A DNA stretch of 64,000 bases from Croceivirga thetidis (GCF_012272815.1 NZ_JAAWWL010000001.1:576929-640928); one strand, 5' to 3'; numbered from the stretch's first letter, positions 18,957 to 28,434 are shown. Made by a program: numbers and translations. Notes: a model not told the origin generated them from the sequence alone.

Positions 18957-18959
18957 TTG
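18952..18959 (+). promoter_or_regulatory. -7 promoter box for pth
   Basis: TATTTTTG fits TAnnTTTG. It overlaps the U-tract of the preceding terminator. Transcription would start near 18966, about 11 nt before the GTG start of pth. No -33 TTTG is visible, so the call rests on one box. Confidence 0.35.
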
Positions 18960-18976
18960 GATAAATTGAAAATTGC

Positions 18977-19609
18977 GTGTTCGAATTTCTTAGAAAATTA
19001 TTTGGTCATAAAGCAAAACAGTACCTCGAAGAAAACGACCCTATGAAAAAGTTTTTAATCACAGGATTGGGAAATATTGGTGATAAGTACGAAAACACCA
19101 GACATAACATCGGATTTCAGGTATTGGACCAATTGGCCACTGAAGAAGAATTGACCTTTGCTGACGACCGTTTGGGAGCAGTAGCGACCTTTAAACACAA
19201 AGGACGGTCGGCCATTTGTCTCAAACCATCTACCTATATGAACTTGAGTGGCAAGGCTGTTCGCTATTGGATGGACAAAGAAAAGATTCCGTTACAAAAC
19301 ATTCTGATTATCACAGATGATATAAACCTACCTTTTGGCACTATTCGTTTAAAGACCAAAGGAAGTGATGGTGGGCACAATGGGCTAAAAGATATTCAAC
19401 AACAATTGCAAACCACCAAATACAACCGGTTTAGATTTGGTGTTGGCGCAGATTTTTCGAAAGGTCGCCAAGTCGATTATGTTCTGGGGCAATGGAACGC
19501 TGAAGAGGAAGGTAAAATGCAAGAGCGCTTAAAAAAATCAACCGAATTGATTCGGTCTTTCATGTTTTCTGGTGTTGCGAACACCATGAATACCTTTAAT
19601 AACAGCTAA
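18977..19609 (+). CDS. pth: Peptidyl-tRNA hydrolase
   Basis: Releases peptides from peptidyl-tRNA dropped by ribosomes. Catalytic and binding residues are visible: N in GLGNIGDKY, the catalytic His in NTRHNIGF, N in TYMNLSG, Asp in ITDDINLPFG and N in GGHNGLKDIQQ. The core starts at MKKFLITGLGN (base 19043). A GTG at 18977 adds a 22-residue basic/acidic leader (MFEFLRKLFGHKAKQYLEEN), which resembles the N-terminal extension found in other flavobacterial Pth proteins, so I keep the longer form (210 residues). If that start is wrong, the protein has 188 residues. Confidence 0.93.
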   Translation: MFEFLRKLFGHKAKQYLEENDPMKKFLITGLGNIGDKYENTRHNIGFQVLDQLATEEELTFADDRLGAVATFKHKGRSAICLKPSTYMNLSGKAVRYWMDKEKIPLQNILIITDDINLPFGTIRLKTKGSDGGHNGLKDIQQQLQTTKYNRFRFGVGADFSKGRQVDYVLGQWNAEEEGKMQERLKKSTELIRSFMFSGVANTMNTFNNS

Positions 19610-19614
19610 GTAGA

Positions 19615-20328
19615 TTATTGCACCTTAAAATCGTAGACTCCTGAATCTGAGTTGTTTCCTTGGGCGTCTGTAGTAATGACCTTCCAATAATTCACAGATC
19701 CGGATTCCAGACCTGAAATTGCAAAGCTTGAATCTGCCCCAACATAAACAGAAGTCAGGGTATTAGGCGACCCAGTGGCGAAAAAAAGCTCGTAGGAAAC
19801 AATATCATCTTCTACATCGGTACCGTCCCAATCAAATACAACCTCATCATTCTGGTTTTTAACCGCTGTTGATCCTGATTCCGGTTCAAGGATGGTCGCA
19901 GGAAAAGGTGGATAATTAACGATGGTTCCAGCGTTATAAAAGAGCCAGCTTTCACTTTCAGCGCTTTCTTGAGATTCGTTGTTTCGCGAGGTAATAGACC
20001 ATGAAAAAGGTGTTCCTTTGGCAATAGCCAAAGTTGCCGTCGTTTCTGAGGTAAACAAAGTCTGTGGAGGAGTCGAAGAGTTTAAATTGATGACTTCCAA
20101 GGTATAAACGTCTGTATTTTCAGAAGCATTCCATTCAAATGTAACCTCACTAAAATCAGTGTTTAAATCAACACCTGTGTTGCATTCTGAATTTTCAAAA
20201 GGAAAGACCAAGGTGGCAGCTGAAGGTGGATCTGGTAAGGGCGGTGTAGGAGGATTGTCATCACCGCCTCCAGAGCATGAAATCAGTAGCCCCAACACTA
20301 AAAAACTTAGATACTTCTTCATTTTCAT
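19615..20328 (-). CDS. Fibronectin III-like outer-surface lipoprotein, partner of the reprolysin-like protease
   Basis: Predicted lipoprotein of 237 residues: signal peptide with lipobox LLISC (Cys about 18), then a Gly/Asp/Pro linker (SGGGDDNPPTPPLPDPP). Two fibronectin III-like beta domains follow (VTFEWNASENTDVYTLEV; EVVFDWDGTDVEDDIVSYEL). It aligns along its length with the lipoprotein at 10740-11453, sharing blocks such as a WN-S/A...Y-L-V strand, FSWS-TS and a W-G-D acidic loop. Its ATG overlaps the stop of the giant protease gene by 4 bp, the same arrangement as in the other pair. Function unknown; surface partner of a T9SS cargo is an inference from this repeated context. Confidence 0.7.
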   Translation of the reverse strand: MKMKKYLSFLVLGLLISCSGGGDDNPPTPPLPDPPSAATLVFPFENSECNTGVDLNTDFSEVTFEWNASENTDVYTLEVINLNSSTPPQTLFTSETTATLAIAKGTPFSWSITSRNNESQESAESESWLFYNAGTIVNYPPFPATILEPESGSTAVKNQNDEVVFDWDGTDVEDDIVSYELFFATGSPNTLTSVYVGADSSFAISGLESGSVNYWKVITTDAQGNNSDSGVYDFKVQ

Positions 20329-23300
20329 CGCTTCAGAATTTTGAAGGTTTCGCTGATTCGATTTCCCGATAGTTTCAATAAATAGAGTCCCGAAGGAAAA
20401 TCGTTTAGTTGCACATCCAACCTACCTGAACTGATATTACGATTATCTGATTTGATTAATCTACCATCATAGGAGAACAATTGAACATTCAATTCTCCTG
20501 AAAAATCATTCAGAAATAAGGTTACCTGATCTTGTGTAGGATTAGGTGCAAGAAATGCTCCAGTATTCACCAAAAACGTCTCTTTGAATTCCCCTTGACA
20601 AGGCAAATTGGTAAATACCCTTATTTCATTTACTCCGTTTCTCAAATCAAGGGTGATTTCAGTTTCTCGGGTTTGGGTTACCACCCCGTTCACTTCAATA
20701 TTATATAAGGTTCCTCCTTGCAGTGAAATGGTAGTTGTCAAATCTTGTTCGTCAAAAACAGCACTGGCCTGTAGCGGTTCGGGTTCATTTATGGTAATCG
20801 CAAAACAGGTTTCCTCATAGTTGTTGATACCATCAGTACCCGTTATACATAAACTGTAATTACCAGCCGTTAGGTCGGTAAAAGAAGTTTGATCATTAAA
20901 TGCCAAAACGGTATCACCGCCCGGTCCAGATAACGTTCCTTCATAATTAAGGGAAGTATCAACGGCGTTCAGATTAAGCGCCCCATCATTGTTATCGCGA
21001 CAAGTTTCATTATTGATTTCAATGAAAAAGTTGTCGGTCGGAAAGCGATAAACTTGGCAACCATCGGTATTGACTTGAACACCTTTTGGGGTTCCTAGGC
21101 ACAAATCGTCACCATCGTCAAAAACGCCATCTTCATCTTCGTCCGGTCTAAATGTTCCCTCAACGCAGAAAGTAACCGTAAAGTCAATAAGTTGACCTCC
21201 ATCGCCTGCTGCGGTATCATCAATTTCAAGCACCCATTCTCCTTCGCCGAACTCTCCATTAAAAGTGGAAAGTGCAGCAAGGGGTCGAACGGTTCCACTA
21301 ATTGCAGGATTACCGGAACAACTGATTTCGGTTCCGTCATCATCAAAAGTGGCATTTATGTTATTCAATGGGCCACAAGTGTTCGAGGTCAATAAGACCT
21401 TGGTTCCATTTGGTGAAGTCAAGCTTATGACCAAATCCCCTAGGTAGGTATGTTCCAATTCTAGGGCCACATCAATATCAGCAATGGGTAAATTTTGTGA
21501 AAGGTTTACCGTTGCTGTGATGGCAGATGGCGCTCCATTCGATATAGCTCGAGGTAAACCCTGAGCTGAAACCGTTATACAGTCAATTAAAATAGTAGTG
21601 AAACTAAAGGGAGCAGAGTAATTACCTACAGCACAATTATTACTAGGCCGAACTCGCCAAAAATATGTTGTTGACGGATCCAAATTACTTGACTCGTACA
21701 TATTGACATTTACAAGACCAGTTTCAACAATATTGGTAAAGGCATCGTCGGTTGCAATTTCAATTTCATAAGATGCATGATTGGGGTCGTCTTCCCATGA
21801 AAAGGTTGGATTTATTCGAGTATCAACAGCTAAATCGGCAGGCGCCAATAAAACTGCATCATTCAAATTTGAATCAAAGACATGCAGTAGAACATCCACT
21901 TCAGTAGTTGACCCTCCTGAAGTACCCGTTATCTCAATTGGGTAACTGCCAACATCCAAAGAAGATACATCTGAAAGCGCTAGTGAAACAGCGGTATCAT
22001 TAGTTGTTACTGAAGATGGCGTAAATGTTCCCGAAACACCAGTTGGTAGATTTGCCGTTAAGTTTGTAGTACCAGCAAAACCATTAAATGTTTCGTATAC
22101 AAAATCAATCGTCAGGTTATCAGGTTTGCAGACTGTATACTCAAGCTCATCAAAATTCAAAATAAAATCCGAGGCGGTAATCTCAAAATTCTCAGCGTTT
22201 ACCGCGAAGAAAATATTTCCGTTGGCCCTTACCATAATTCGGGCTTGACTTGTTGGTGTTCCCGGCAATTGTATACCTGCACTACCATCATTTGGAATTG
22301 CAGTTGCCAGAGGAATTGTAAAACTCGCACCACCATCAGTGGACAAAAATACATCTACAAAATCTGCGCTAATCGGAGGTAAATTGGTGCCAGCAACATC
22401 CCATTCCACTGTAATAACCGAACCACCATTAAATTGCAATGAGCTTTCTGATTGTGACGTTATGGCAAAGACATTGCCAGTATCCACTACATCAACCTTA
22501 ACCTCTTCTGTTGCCACCTGGCCTCCACCGAAACCATTATCTCGAACAGTGAGTGCAAAATTAAATTCGCGACTTATAGTAGAAACAGTTTCCCATGCCG
22601 AATTCAGTGGTGGCAACGATTGGGTCAAATTGCCAGAGATAACTCTTGAAAGTCTTGGAAAATACCGTGAGGCATCAGTAGTCGGTGATAGCGATCTAAA
22701 GTTGGCACCTATTGGGTTTTCAGGCCCAAAAGTATCTCGGGTAACCACACCATTATCGATTTGTTCCCAACAATACAACAGTGTGTCTCCTGCATCTGGG
22801 TCAGTGGCATTGCCCGTCAGCACAAAAGCAGTACCTGCTGGTATCACATAATCAGGATTTTCCACGATAACCGGCACATTATTGGTTAAATCGGTATCCA
22901 CAGCACAGGTCTGGCTTCTGATATAGGTCGTCATTTGCTGAATGCTATTGTAGTGGTAATAGGCATCGCCATTGGGAGCAACGTTATTTGCACCAGTTAT
23001 TCCGGCATATCCCATAATCGTAGTTCCACTTGCGGGTTCAGCTTGAACACCAGTACCTTCGGTTTCGAATGACCAGGTATGGTTGGCGCCTAACTGGTGC
23101 CCCATTTCATGGCCTACATAATCTAAATCGTATAAATCGGTTTCTGGAATATTGGCAGACGAGAATGCCCTCCCTTTTATAGGGCCACAAACAGTACCAA
23201 TACCACCGGCGTTACCATTATCATCATCAAGGTGAAACAAGTGTCCGATATCAAAGTTTGCTGAACCGATAGTGGTTTCAAGCTCGTTTTGTACTTCACC

Positions 23301-24077
23301 AAGGAGATTAGATCCAGAAGAATATGGGTCCGTTGTTGGGTCTGTGAAGATGACATTGGTAACGTTGGCAACCAATTCCAATCGTACACCGACATCCCGT
23401 TCCAAAATCTCATTGACCCGTGTTATTGTAGCGTTCATAGCGGCTAATGCATCCGTTACAGTACCTCCATGATAATTGGTATAATCACCGGAAGCTGAGA
23501 CTGCCAAACGATAGGTTCTTAGGGTTTGATCGTCAACCAACTTTTGCGTAAAGCCACCTAAGCCCATCATTTTTGCTCCTTCATCCAGAGTTTTGCAAAC
23601 GAAGTTCTTATTTGTCAAACTGCGCCCATTCATTTTGTATATACTAGATGTTCTGCTTTCTTTTTGAATGAACATTGTTTTCTGTGCTTCGAAATCTTGT
23701 AGCATAACTTGCACCCCTCGGTGTGAGGTGCTAAATCGAACTTTCTTTTTTGCATCAGCAGACCAGCCAACAAATGATTTGATTTGTGGAAATCGCTTTG
23801 CTAATTCTGGATGTAAAACCGAAGATTCCTTTACATGAAAGGCAATCATTTTTCCATTTTCATCAGGAAAATGGACTACTTGGGTGCCAGAGTTATCTTG
23901 TATTGCCTGACGCAGTGAGCTTTTAAATGATGTTTCGTCTAAACTGAAATAGTAATTATTGGAATTTTGGTCGACTAATTTTGTGGTCGTTCCTTGCCAG
24001 TAGTTTTGTTGTGCAATAACTGAAATTGAAGCAAAAAATATGGCTGTTGATAAAACAAGGCGTAATTTAGCTTTCAT
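20325..24077 (-). CDS. Secreted reprolysin-like zinc metalloprotease with P-domain and T9SS sorting domain
   Basis: Secreted multidomain protease of 1250 residues. A signal peptide (1-22, ending SVIAQ) and a propeptide lead to a metzincin catalytic domain with HEMGHQLGANH (about 321-331), the HExxHxxGxxH zinc motif of M12B/reprolysin-like enzymes. Ig/fibronectin III-like domains follow (about 560-860), then a proprotein-convertase P-domain (about 862-968; HTYLGDLVISLTSPNG, DGGQLIDFTVTFC), a calcium-binding TSP3-like loop (DEDEDGVFDDGDDLC), an Ig-like block with a CQG motif and a type A T9SS sorting domain in the last 75 residues (ending FKILKR). Probably acts on extracellular protein. The region from the TSP3 loop to the C-terminus is homologous to that of the BspA-like protein. 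Confidence 0.87.
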   Translation of the reverse strand: MKAKLRLVLSTAIFFASISVIAQQNYWQGTTTKLVDQNSNNYYFSLDETSFKSSLRQAIQDNSGTQVVHFPDENGKMIAFHVKESSVLHPELAKRFPQIKSFVGWSADAKKKVRFSTSHRGVQVMLQDFEAQKTMFIQKESRTSSIYKMNGRSLTNKNFVCKTLDEGAKMMGLGGFTQKLVDDQTLRTYRLAVSASGDYTNYHGGTVTDALAAMNATITRVNEILERDVGVRLELVANVTNVIFTDPTTDPYSSGSNLLGEVQNELETTIGSANFDIGHLFHLDDDNGNAGGIGTVCGPIKGRAFSSANIPETDLYDLDYVGHEMGHQLGANHTWSFETEGTGVQAEPASGTTIMGYAGITGANNVAPNGDAYYHYNSIQQMTTYIRSQTCAVDTDLTNNVPVIVENPDYVIPAGTAFVLTGNATDPDAGDTLLYCWEQIDNGVVTRDTFGPENPIGANFRSLSPTTDASRYFPRLSRVISGNLTQSLPPLNSAWETVSTISREFNFALTVRDNGFGGGQVATEEVKVDVVDTGNVFAITSQSESSLQFNGGSVITVEWDVAGTNLPPISADFVDVFLSTDGGASFTIPLATAIPNDGSAGIQLPGTPTSQARIMVRANGNIFFAVNAENFEITASDFILNFDELEYTVCKPDNLTIDFVYETFNGFAGTTNLTANLPTGVSGTFTPSSVTTNDTAVSLALSDVSSLDVGSYPIEITGTSGGSTTEVDVLLHVFDSNLNDAVLLAPADLAVDTRINPTFSWEDDPNHASYEIEIATDDAFTNIVETGLVNVNMYESSNLDPSTTYFWRVRPSNNCAVGNYSAPFSFTTILIDCITVSAQGLPRAISNGAPSAITATVNLSQNLPIADIDVALELEHTYLGDLVISLTSPNGTKVLLTSNTCGPLNNINATFDDDGTEISCSGNPAISGTVRPLAALSTFNGEFGEGEWVLEIDDTAAGDGGQLIDFTVTFCVEGTFRPDEDEDGVFDDGDDLCLGTPKGVQVNTDGCQVYRFPTDNFFIEINNETCRDNNDGALNLNAVDTSLNYEGTLSGPGGDTVLAFNDQTSFTDLTAGNYSLCITGTDGINNYEETCFAITINEPEPLQASAVFDEQDLTTTISLQGGTLYNIEVNGVVTQTRETEITLDLRNGVNEIRVFTNLPCQGEFKETFLVNTGAFLAPNPTQDQVTLFLNDFSGELNVQLFSYDGRLIKSDNRNISSGRLDVQLNDFPSGLYLLKLSGNRISETFKILKR

Positions 24078-24130
24078 GCTGAGAATGGGGCATTAAGATT
24101 TTAAAAATAAGCTTTTTTATTTTTCTCTAA

Positions 24131-25057
24131 GTGAAAACAATCCGTGGCATCTCTCAATACAATGAGAAGCACCCTTCGGTCATAACAATCGGTACTTTTG
24201 ATGGCGTTCATATTGGACACCGTAAGATATTGGAACGTCTCAATAATCGGGCCAAGGCTACGGGTTTAAAATCCATCCTACTGACGTTCTTTCCGCATCC
24301 TCGTATGGTATTGCAGAAAGACAGTGATATTAAGATGCTGAATACGCTTGATGAAAAAGTAGCAATACTAGAGAATATGGGTCTTGATTACACCATAATC
24401 CATCCATTTACAAAATCCTTTTCGCGAATGACCGCCATTGAATTTGTTCGTGATTTGTTGGTGAATGGACTAAATGCGAAGAAAGTTATTATTGGATATG
24501 ACCATAGATTCGGTAGAAATCGCAATGCCAACATCAACGACCTTAGAAACTTTGGTTCAACCCTTGATTTTGAGGTAGAAGAAATACCAGCCCAAGAGAT
24601 TGAAGATGTTTCTGTGAGTTCCACTAAAATCAGGAAAGCACTTTTAGAAGCTGATATTGAAACAGCAAATTCGTTCTTAGGGTACCACTATATGATAAAC
24701 GGAACGGTAACCAAGGGTAAGGGCATCGGAAAGACTTTAGGTTACCCAACAGCGAACATTAAAGTACCTGAAGACTATAAGCTTATACCCAAAAATGGGG
24801 TGTATGCCGTAAAATGTAAGATTAAGGATCGCCAATTAAATGGAATGATGAATATCGGTTTCAATCCGACGGTCAAAGGCAATACTGTTAGTACAGAGGT
24901 CAATCTTTTTGATTTTGAGGGCGATATTTATGACGAATCCATTTCAGTTGAGTTCATCAAGCATATTCGTGAAGAGGAAAAATTCGATTCGCTTGATGCT
25001 TTAAAAGCACAATTATTTAAGGATAAGCAAACGGTGCAAGATTTATTTTCAAAATAA
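24131..25057 (+). CDS. ribF: Bifunctional riboflavin kinase/FAD synthetase
   Basis: Converts riboflavin to FMN and FMN to FAD; 308 residues. The N-terminal nucleotidyltransferase domain shows GTFDGVHIGHRKIL (HxGH) and a C-proximal SSTKIRKAL (ISSTxIR-like). The C-terminal kinase domain begins near residue 185 (GKGIGKTLGYPTANI, GVYAV, NIGFNPTVKG). The start codon is GTG at 24131; no ATG in frame lies upstream. The stop overlaps the start of the HTTM gene (TAATG), so the two are translationally coupled. No FMN riboswitch was recognisable upstream, and the 53-bp gap is too short for one. Confidence 0.95.
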   Translation: MKTIRGISQYNEKHPSVITIGTFDGVHIGHRKILERLNNRAKATGLKSILLTFFPHPRMVLQKDSDIKMLNTLDEKVAILENMGLDYTIIHPFTKSFSRMTAIEFVRDLLVNGLNAKKVIIGYDHRFGRNRNANINDLRNFGSTLDFEVEEIPAQEIEDVSVSSTKIRKALLEADIETANSFLGYHYMINGTVTKGKGIGKTLGYPTANIKVPEDYKLIPKNGVYAVKCKIKDRQLNGMMNIGFNPTVKGNTVSTEVNLFDFEGDIYDESISVEFIKHIREEEKFDSLDALKAQLFKDKQTVQDLFSK

Positions 25058-26382
25058 TGTTCAATGATTTCCTTTACAGAAAGATTGACAATGCCCAATT
25101 AATTGCCTTTAGGGTGTTCTATGGTATTCTGGTGTGTTGTGAAGCATTTGGTGCCATTGCAACAGGTTGGGTTCGCAAAACCTTTATTGAACCCCAATTT
25201 ACTTTTTCGTTTATCGGTTTTGAGTGGTTGCAGCCCTTACCAGGTGACGGTATGTACTACTATTTTGTACTGATGGGCCTTTGTGGAATATTGATTACCG
25301 TTGGTTACAAATATCGTTATGCAGCATTTGGATTTGCAGTACTCTGGTCAGGGGTTTATTTAATGCAGAAAACCTCTTACAATAACCACTACTACCTACT
25401 AATGTTATTGGCCTACATAATGGGATTTCTACCGGCCAACAGAAATCACTCATTGGACGCAAAATTTAATCCGTCAATTAAGACCGATTACATGTACAAT
25501 TATGTACGATGGATCATTATTGTGCATTTGTTTATTGTATACACCTATGCCTCGGTCGCTAAACTTTATGCCGATTGGTTTGATAGCAGTTTCATTGAGG
25601 TTTTAATGAAGGGCAAAAAGGACTATTTTCTTATTGGGGAATTTTTGCAGGAAGCTTGGGTGCATAAAGCAATTGGGGTTTTCGGGATTGCCTTTGACCT
25701 ATTGGTGGTGCCTGCCTTGCTTTGGAAACCCACTAGAAGAATCGCTTTTGCTTTATCCATTTTCTTCCATCTGTTCAATAGCTATGTTTTTCGAATAGGT
25801 ATTTTTCCCTATTTGTCCCTTGCTTTTTGTGTGTTCTTTTTTGAAACCAAAACCATTCGTAAACTCTTCTTTAAAAAACCCTTGGAAGAAGCAACGGCCA
25901 ACTCCCCTATATTCAATCTTAAGGCAAGTAAAATATTGGTAGCAGTTTTCATTGGTTATTTCTTCATACAAATACTACTGCCGCTTCGACATCATATAAT
26001 ACCAGGCAATGTTGTTTGGACGGAAGAAGGGCATCGATTAAGTTGGCGTATGATGTTACGCAGCCGTTCGGGCTATTCGAATTTTAGGGTAGTGAACAAA
26101 GAAACCAAGCAGGTAACCCACATTGATTTAGATGATTACCTCACCAAAAAACAACGACGGCGCATCGGCTCGTATCCTGACTTTATTTGGACATTTGCCC
26201 AAAGACTTAAAAAAGAATACAAGGCAAAAGGGGAAGATGTACAAATCTTTGTAACCGGTAAAGCCAAAGTCAATCAAGGGGAATACTATCCTTTAATAGA
26301 CCCAAAAGTAGATATGGCCGAGGCCAAGTGGAATCACTTTCGGAGAAACGAATGGATTCTAATTCCGGAGGAATATAAATAG
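25057..26382 (+). CDS. HTTM domain membrane protein (vitamin K-dependent gamma-carboxylase-like)
   Basis: Integral membrane protein of 441 residues with about 8-9 hydrophobic segments in the first 320 residues, opening RKIDNAQLIAFRVFYGILVCCEAF. This is the HTTM (horizontally transferred transmembrane) domain related to vitamin K-dependent gamma-carboxylases. A soluble C-terminal region of about 110 residues (W..M..R...RVVNKETKQVTHIDL) resembles the extracytoplasmic portion of bacterial homologues. It overlaps ribF by one base. Bacterial members have no settled function, so carboxylase activity is not assumed. Confidence 0.8.
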   Translation: MFNDFLYRKIDNAQLIAFRVFYGILVCCEAFGAIATGWVRKTFIEPQFTFSFIGFEWLQPLPGDGMYYYFVLMGLCGILITVGYKYRYAAFGFAVLWSGVYLMQKTSYNNHYYLLMLLAYIMGFLPANRNHSLDAKFNPSIKTDYMYNYVRWIIIVHLFIVYTYASVAKLYADWFDSSFIEVLMKGKKDYFLIGEFLQEAWVHKAIGVFGIAFDLLVVPALLWKPTRRIAFALSIFFHLFNSYVFRIGIFPYLSLAFCVFFFETKTIRKLFFKKPLEEATANSPIFNLKASKILVAVFIGYFFIQILLPLRHHIIPGNVVWTEEGHRLSWRMMLRSRSGYSNFRVVNKETKQVTHIDLDDYLTKKQRRRIGSYPDFIWTFAQRLKKEYKAKGEDVQIFVTGKAKVNQGEYYPLIDPKVDMAEAKWNHFRRNEWILIPEEYK

Positions 26383-26402
26383 GGCAGCCAAAAGGTTTTC
26401 TC

Positions 26403-26410
26403 TAAATTTG
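26403..26410 (+). promoter_or_regulatory. -7 promoter box for serS
   Basis: TAAATTTG matches TAnnTTTG. Transcription would start near 26417, 12 nt before the ATG at 26429. A possible TTG start at 26408 lies inside this box, which argues for the ATG. Confidence 0.5.
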
Positions 26411-26428
26411 CCCTTTCAAATAAAAATC

Positions 26429-27700
26429 ATGCTTCAGCTACAGAAAATTCGTGAGCATAAAGATGCGTTTATCGAGGCTTTAAAAAAGCGTAATATCGAT
26501 GCGGTTCCTTTATTTGACCAAGTTTTGGAATTGGACGAGAAACGCCGTGCTACCCAAACCGAATTGGACAATACACTTGCAGAATCAAACAAAATTTCCA
26601 AAGAGATAGGGATGCTTTTCAAAAGTGGTAAAGCAGCTGAAGCCAACGAGCTCAAAGCGAAAACGGGTGACTTAAAGGAAAGTTCAAAACAACTTGGGGA
26701 AATTCTAACTATCAGTACGGAAGCTTTGCAAAAAGCATTGTATGAAATTCCGAATATTCCCAACCCGTTGGTGCCAGCAGGTAATTCTGAAGATGATAAT
26801 GAAGAAGTATTTCGCGAAGGGGATATTCCAGAGTTGATTGATGGTGCCCTACCCCATTGGGAGCTTGCCAAAAAATATGACCTCATTGATTTTGAATTGG
26901 GTGTGAAAATTACCGGTGCAGGATTCCCGGTTTATAAAGGCAAAGGTGCTCGCTTACAACGTGCCTTGATTTCTTATTTTTTGGATAAAAATACCGCAGC
27001 AGGTTATCAAGAAATTCAAGTTCCACATTTAATCAATGAAACTTCCGGCTATGGTACGGGACAACTGCCGGATAAAGAAGGACAGATGTACCATGTTACC
27101 GGGGATAATTTGTATTTGATTCCAACTGCAGAAGTTCCTGTGACCAACATTTTTCGCGATGAAATAGTTAAAAAGGAAGATTTTCCAATTCAGTTGACGG
27201 GTTATACGCCCTGCTTTCGACGTGAGGCTGGTAGTTATGGAGCCCATGTTCGTGGACTCAACCGACTACACCAATTCGACAAAGTTGAGATTGTGCGAGT
27301 TGAGCATCCTGACAACTCTTATCAAGCTTTGGATGCTATGGTTGAACATGTAAAGACCATATTGAAGGAATTGAAACTGCCATATCGTATTTTGCGCCTA
27401 TGCGGCGGTGACCTAGGTTTTACCTCTGCCATGACCTATGACTTTGAAGTATTTTCTACGGCTCAAGACCGTTGGCTAGAAATCAGCTCTGTTTCCAATT
27501 TTGAAACATTTCAAGCCAATCGTTTAAAGCTTCGTTTTAAAGATGAGAACGGCAAGACACAATTGGCACATACCTTAAATGGAAGTGCTCTTGCATTGCC
27601 AAGAGTTCTTGCTGGTATTTTAGAAAACTATCAAACAACTGATGGAATCAAAATACCTGAAGTTTTGGTTCCCTATTGCGGCTTTGAAGTCATCAGCTAG
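26429..27700 (+). CDS. serS: Serine--tRNA ligase
   Basis: Class II aminoacyl-tRNA synthetase charging tRNA-Ser and tRNA-Sec, 423 residues. The N-terminal long coiled-coil arm (about 10-110) that grips the tRNA variable arm is followed by the catalytic core: motif 2 FRREAGSYGAHVRGLNRLHQF and motif 3 LNGSALALPRVLAGILENYQ. The serine site TAEVPVTNIFRDE (TxE loop) is intact. I chose the ATG at 26429 (MLQLQKIREHKDAF), which fits both the family start and the -7 box at 26403. Confidence 0.95.
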   Translation: MLQLQKIREHKDAFIEALKKRNIDAVPLFDQVLELDEKRRATQTELDNTLAESNKISKEIGMLFKSGKAAEANELKAKTGDLKESSKQLGEILTISTEALQKALYEIPNIPNPLVPAGNSEDDNEEVFREGDIPELIDGALPHWELAKKYDLIDFELGVKITGAGFPVYKGKGARLQRALISYFLDKNTAAGYQEIQVPHLINETSGYGTGQLPDKEGQMYHVTGDNLYLIPTAEVPVTNIFRDEIVKKEDFPIQLTGYTPCFRREAGSYGAHVRGLNRLHQFDKVEIVRVEHPDNSYQALDAMVEHVKTILKELKLPYRILRLCGGDLGFTSAMTYDFEVFSTAQDRWLEISSVSNFETFQANRLKLRFKDENGKTQLAHTLNGSALALPRVLAGILENYQTTDGIKIPEVLVPYCGFEVIS

Positions 27701-27747
27701 TTGATGATTTCTATCATGGTAAAGGAAATCCTAAGTACTAAAGAAAT

Positions 27748-28434
27748 ATGAAGAAGCTAATCTTGCTCGTTGCATTGGTTTTGGAAACCCTATTGTTACC
27801 TGCACAAGAACTCGATGGTGTCTGGATGGCAACTGATACCAGCCTTCATAATTTAACGACTACAACAAAGCATGATTCCGGTGTAATTTTACTCGATTTT
27901 GATAAGGGTTTGATAGGTAATATGGCCAATAGTACTAATGAGCCCCTGATTACAAACCGGAAAAAAAACAAAATCAAGGTTACAGGTATCAAGGGCAAGC
28001 TTAAAGTAATTTCTATTGACAACGACCAACTTGTTTTAAAGGGTGCAAAAGGCACCACTTCGGTATTTAAAAAGCTTGATTTAAGTCATGCCCTAGAACT
28101 TGAGCCTAAAGAATTGAATACCTATTTAATAGAACAGCATTGTGGTGAAATTCAGGGTATTCAAGGGCGTTTTACCAAGGAAAGGTTCTTTCTTGATAAA
28201 GCTGAAAAAGAAAAGCTCAAAAGAAAACAATACATCAATTTTACGGACAAAGCCAACGGGTACTGGTATTTCCGGAAAATAAATGGGAATACCTTTTTGA
28301 TAATTACAGTTGATCAAAAATCACCTGAGAACATTTTTCAAGTGAAGTCATTGACCTTAAAAGGGTTTGATGTAATCCAACTTCAGAACACCAATCGTAT
28401 TTCGAACTTAAGTTTGCTAAAGACCTGTTTATAA
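27748..28434 (+). CDS. Hypothetical secreted protein
   Basis: Protein of 228 residues, not assigned to a family. A signal peptide is clear (MKKLILLVALVLETLLLPAQ, cleavage after about residue 20). The mature part is beta-rich, with charged and hydrophobic alternation and a short poly-basic stretch (NRKKNKIKVTG); it contains a lone Cys near residue 138 and one at the end. It lies 47 bp after serS on the same strand with no terminator between them, so it may be co-transcribed. The overall pattern (DGVWMATD..., repeated beta strands) recalls small lipocalin-like flavobacterial proteins, but I cannot support that assignment. Confidence 0.6.
   Translation: MKKLILLVALVLETLLLPAQELDGVWMATDTSLHNLTTTTKHDSGVILLDFDKGLIGNMANSTNEPLITNRKKNKIKVTGIKGKLKVISIDNDQLVLKGAKGTTSVFKKLDLSHALELEPKELNTYLIEQHCGEIQGIQGRFTKERFFLDKAEKEKLKRKQYINFTDKANGYWYFRKINGNTFLIITVDQKSPENIFQVKSLTLKGFDVIQLQNTNRISNLSLLKTCL

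Noticed and set aside
24078-24130. FMN riboswitch before ribF
   Set aside because: The gap is only 53 bp and lacks the conserved RFN helices.
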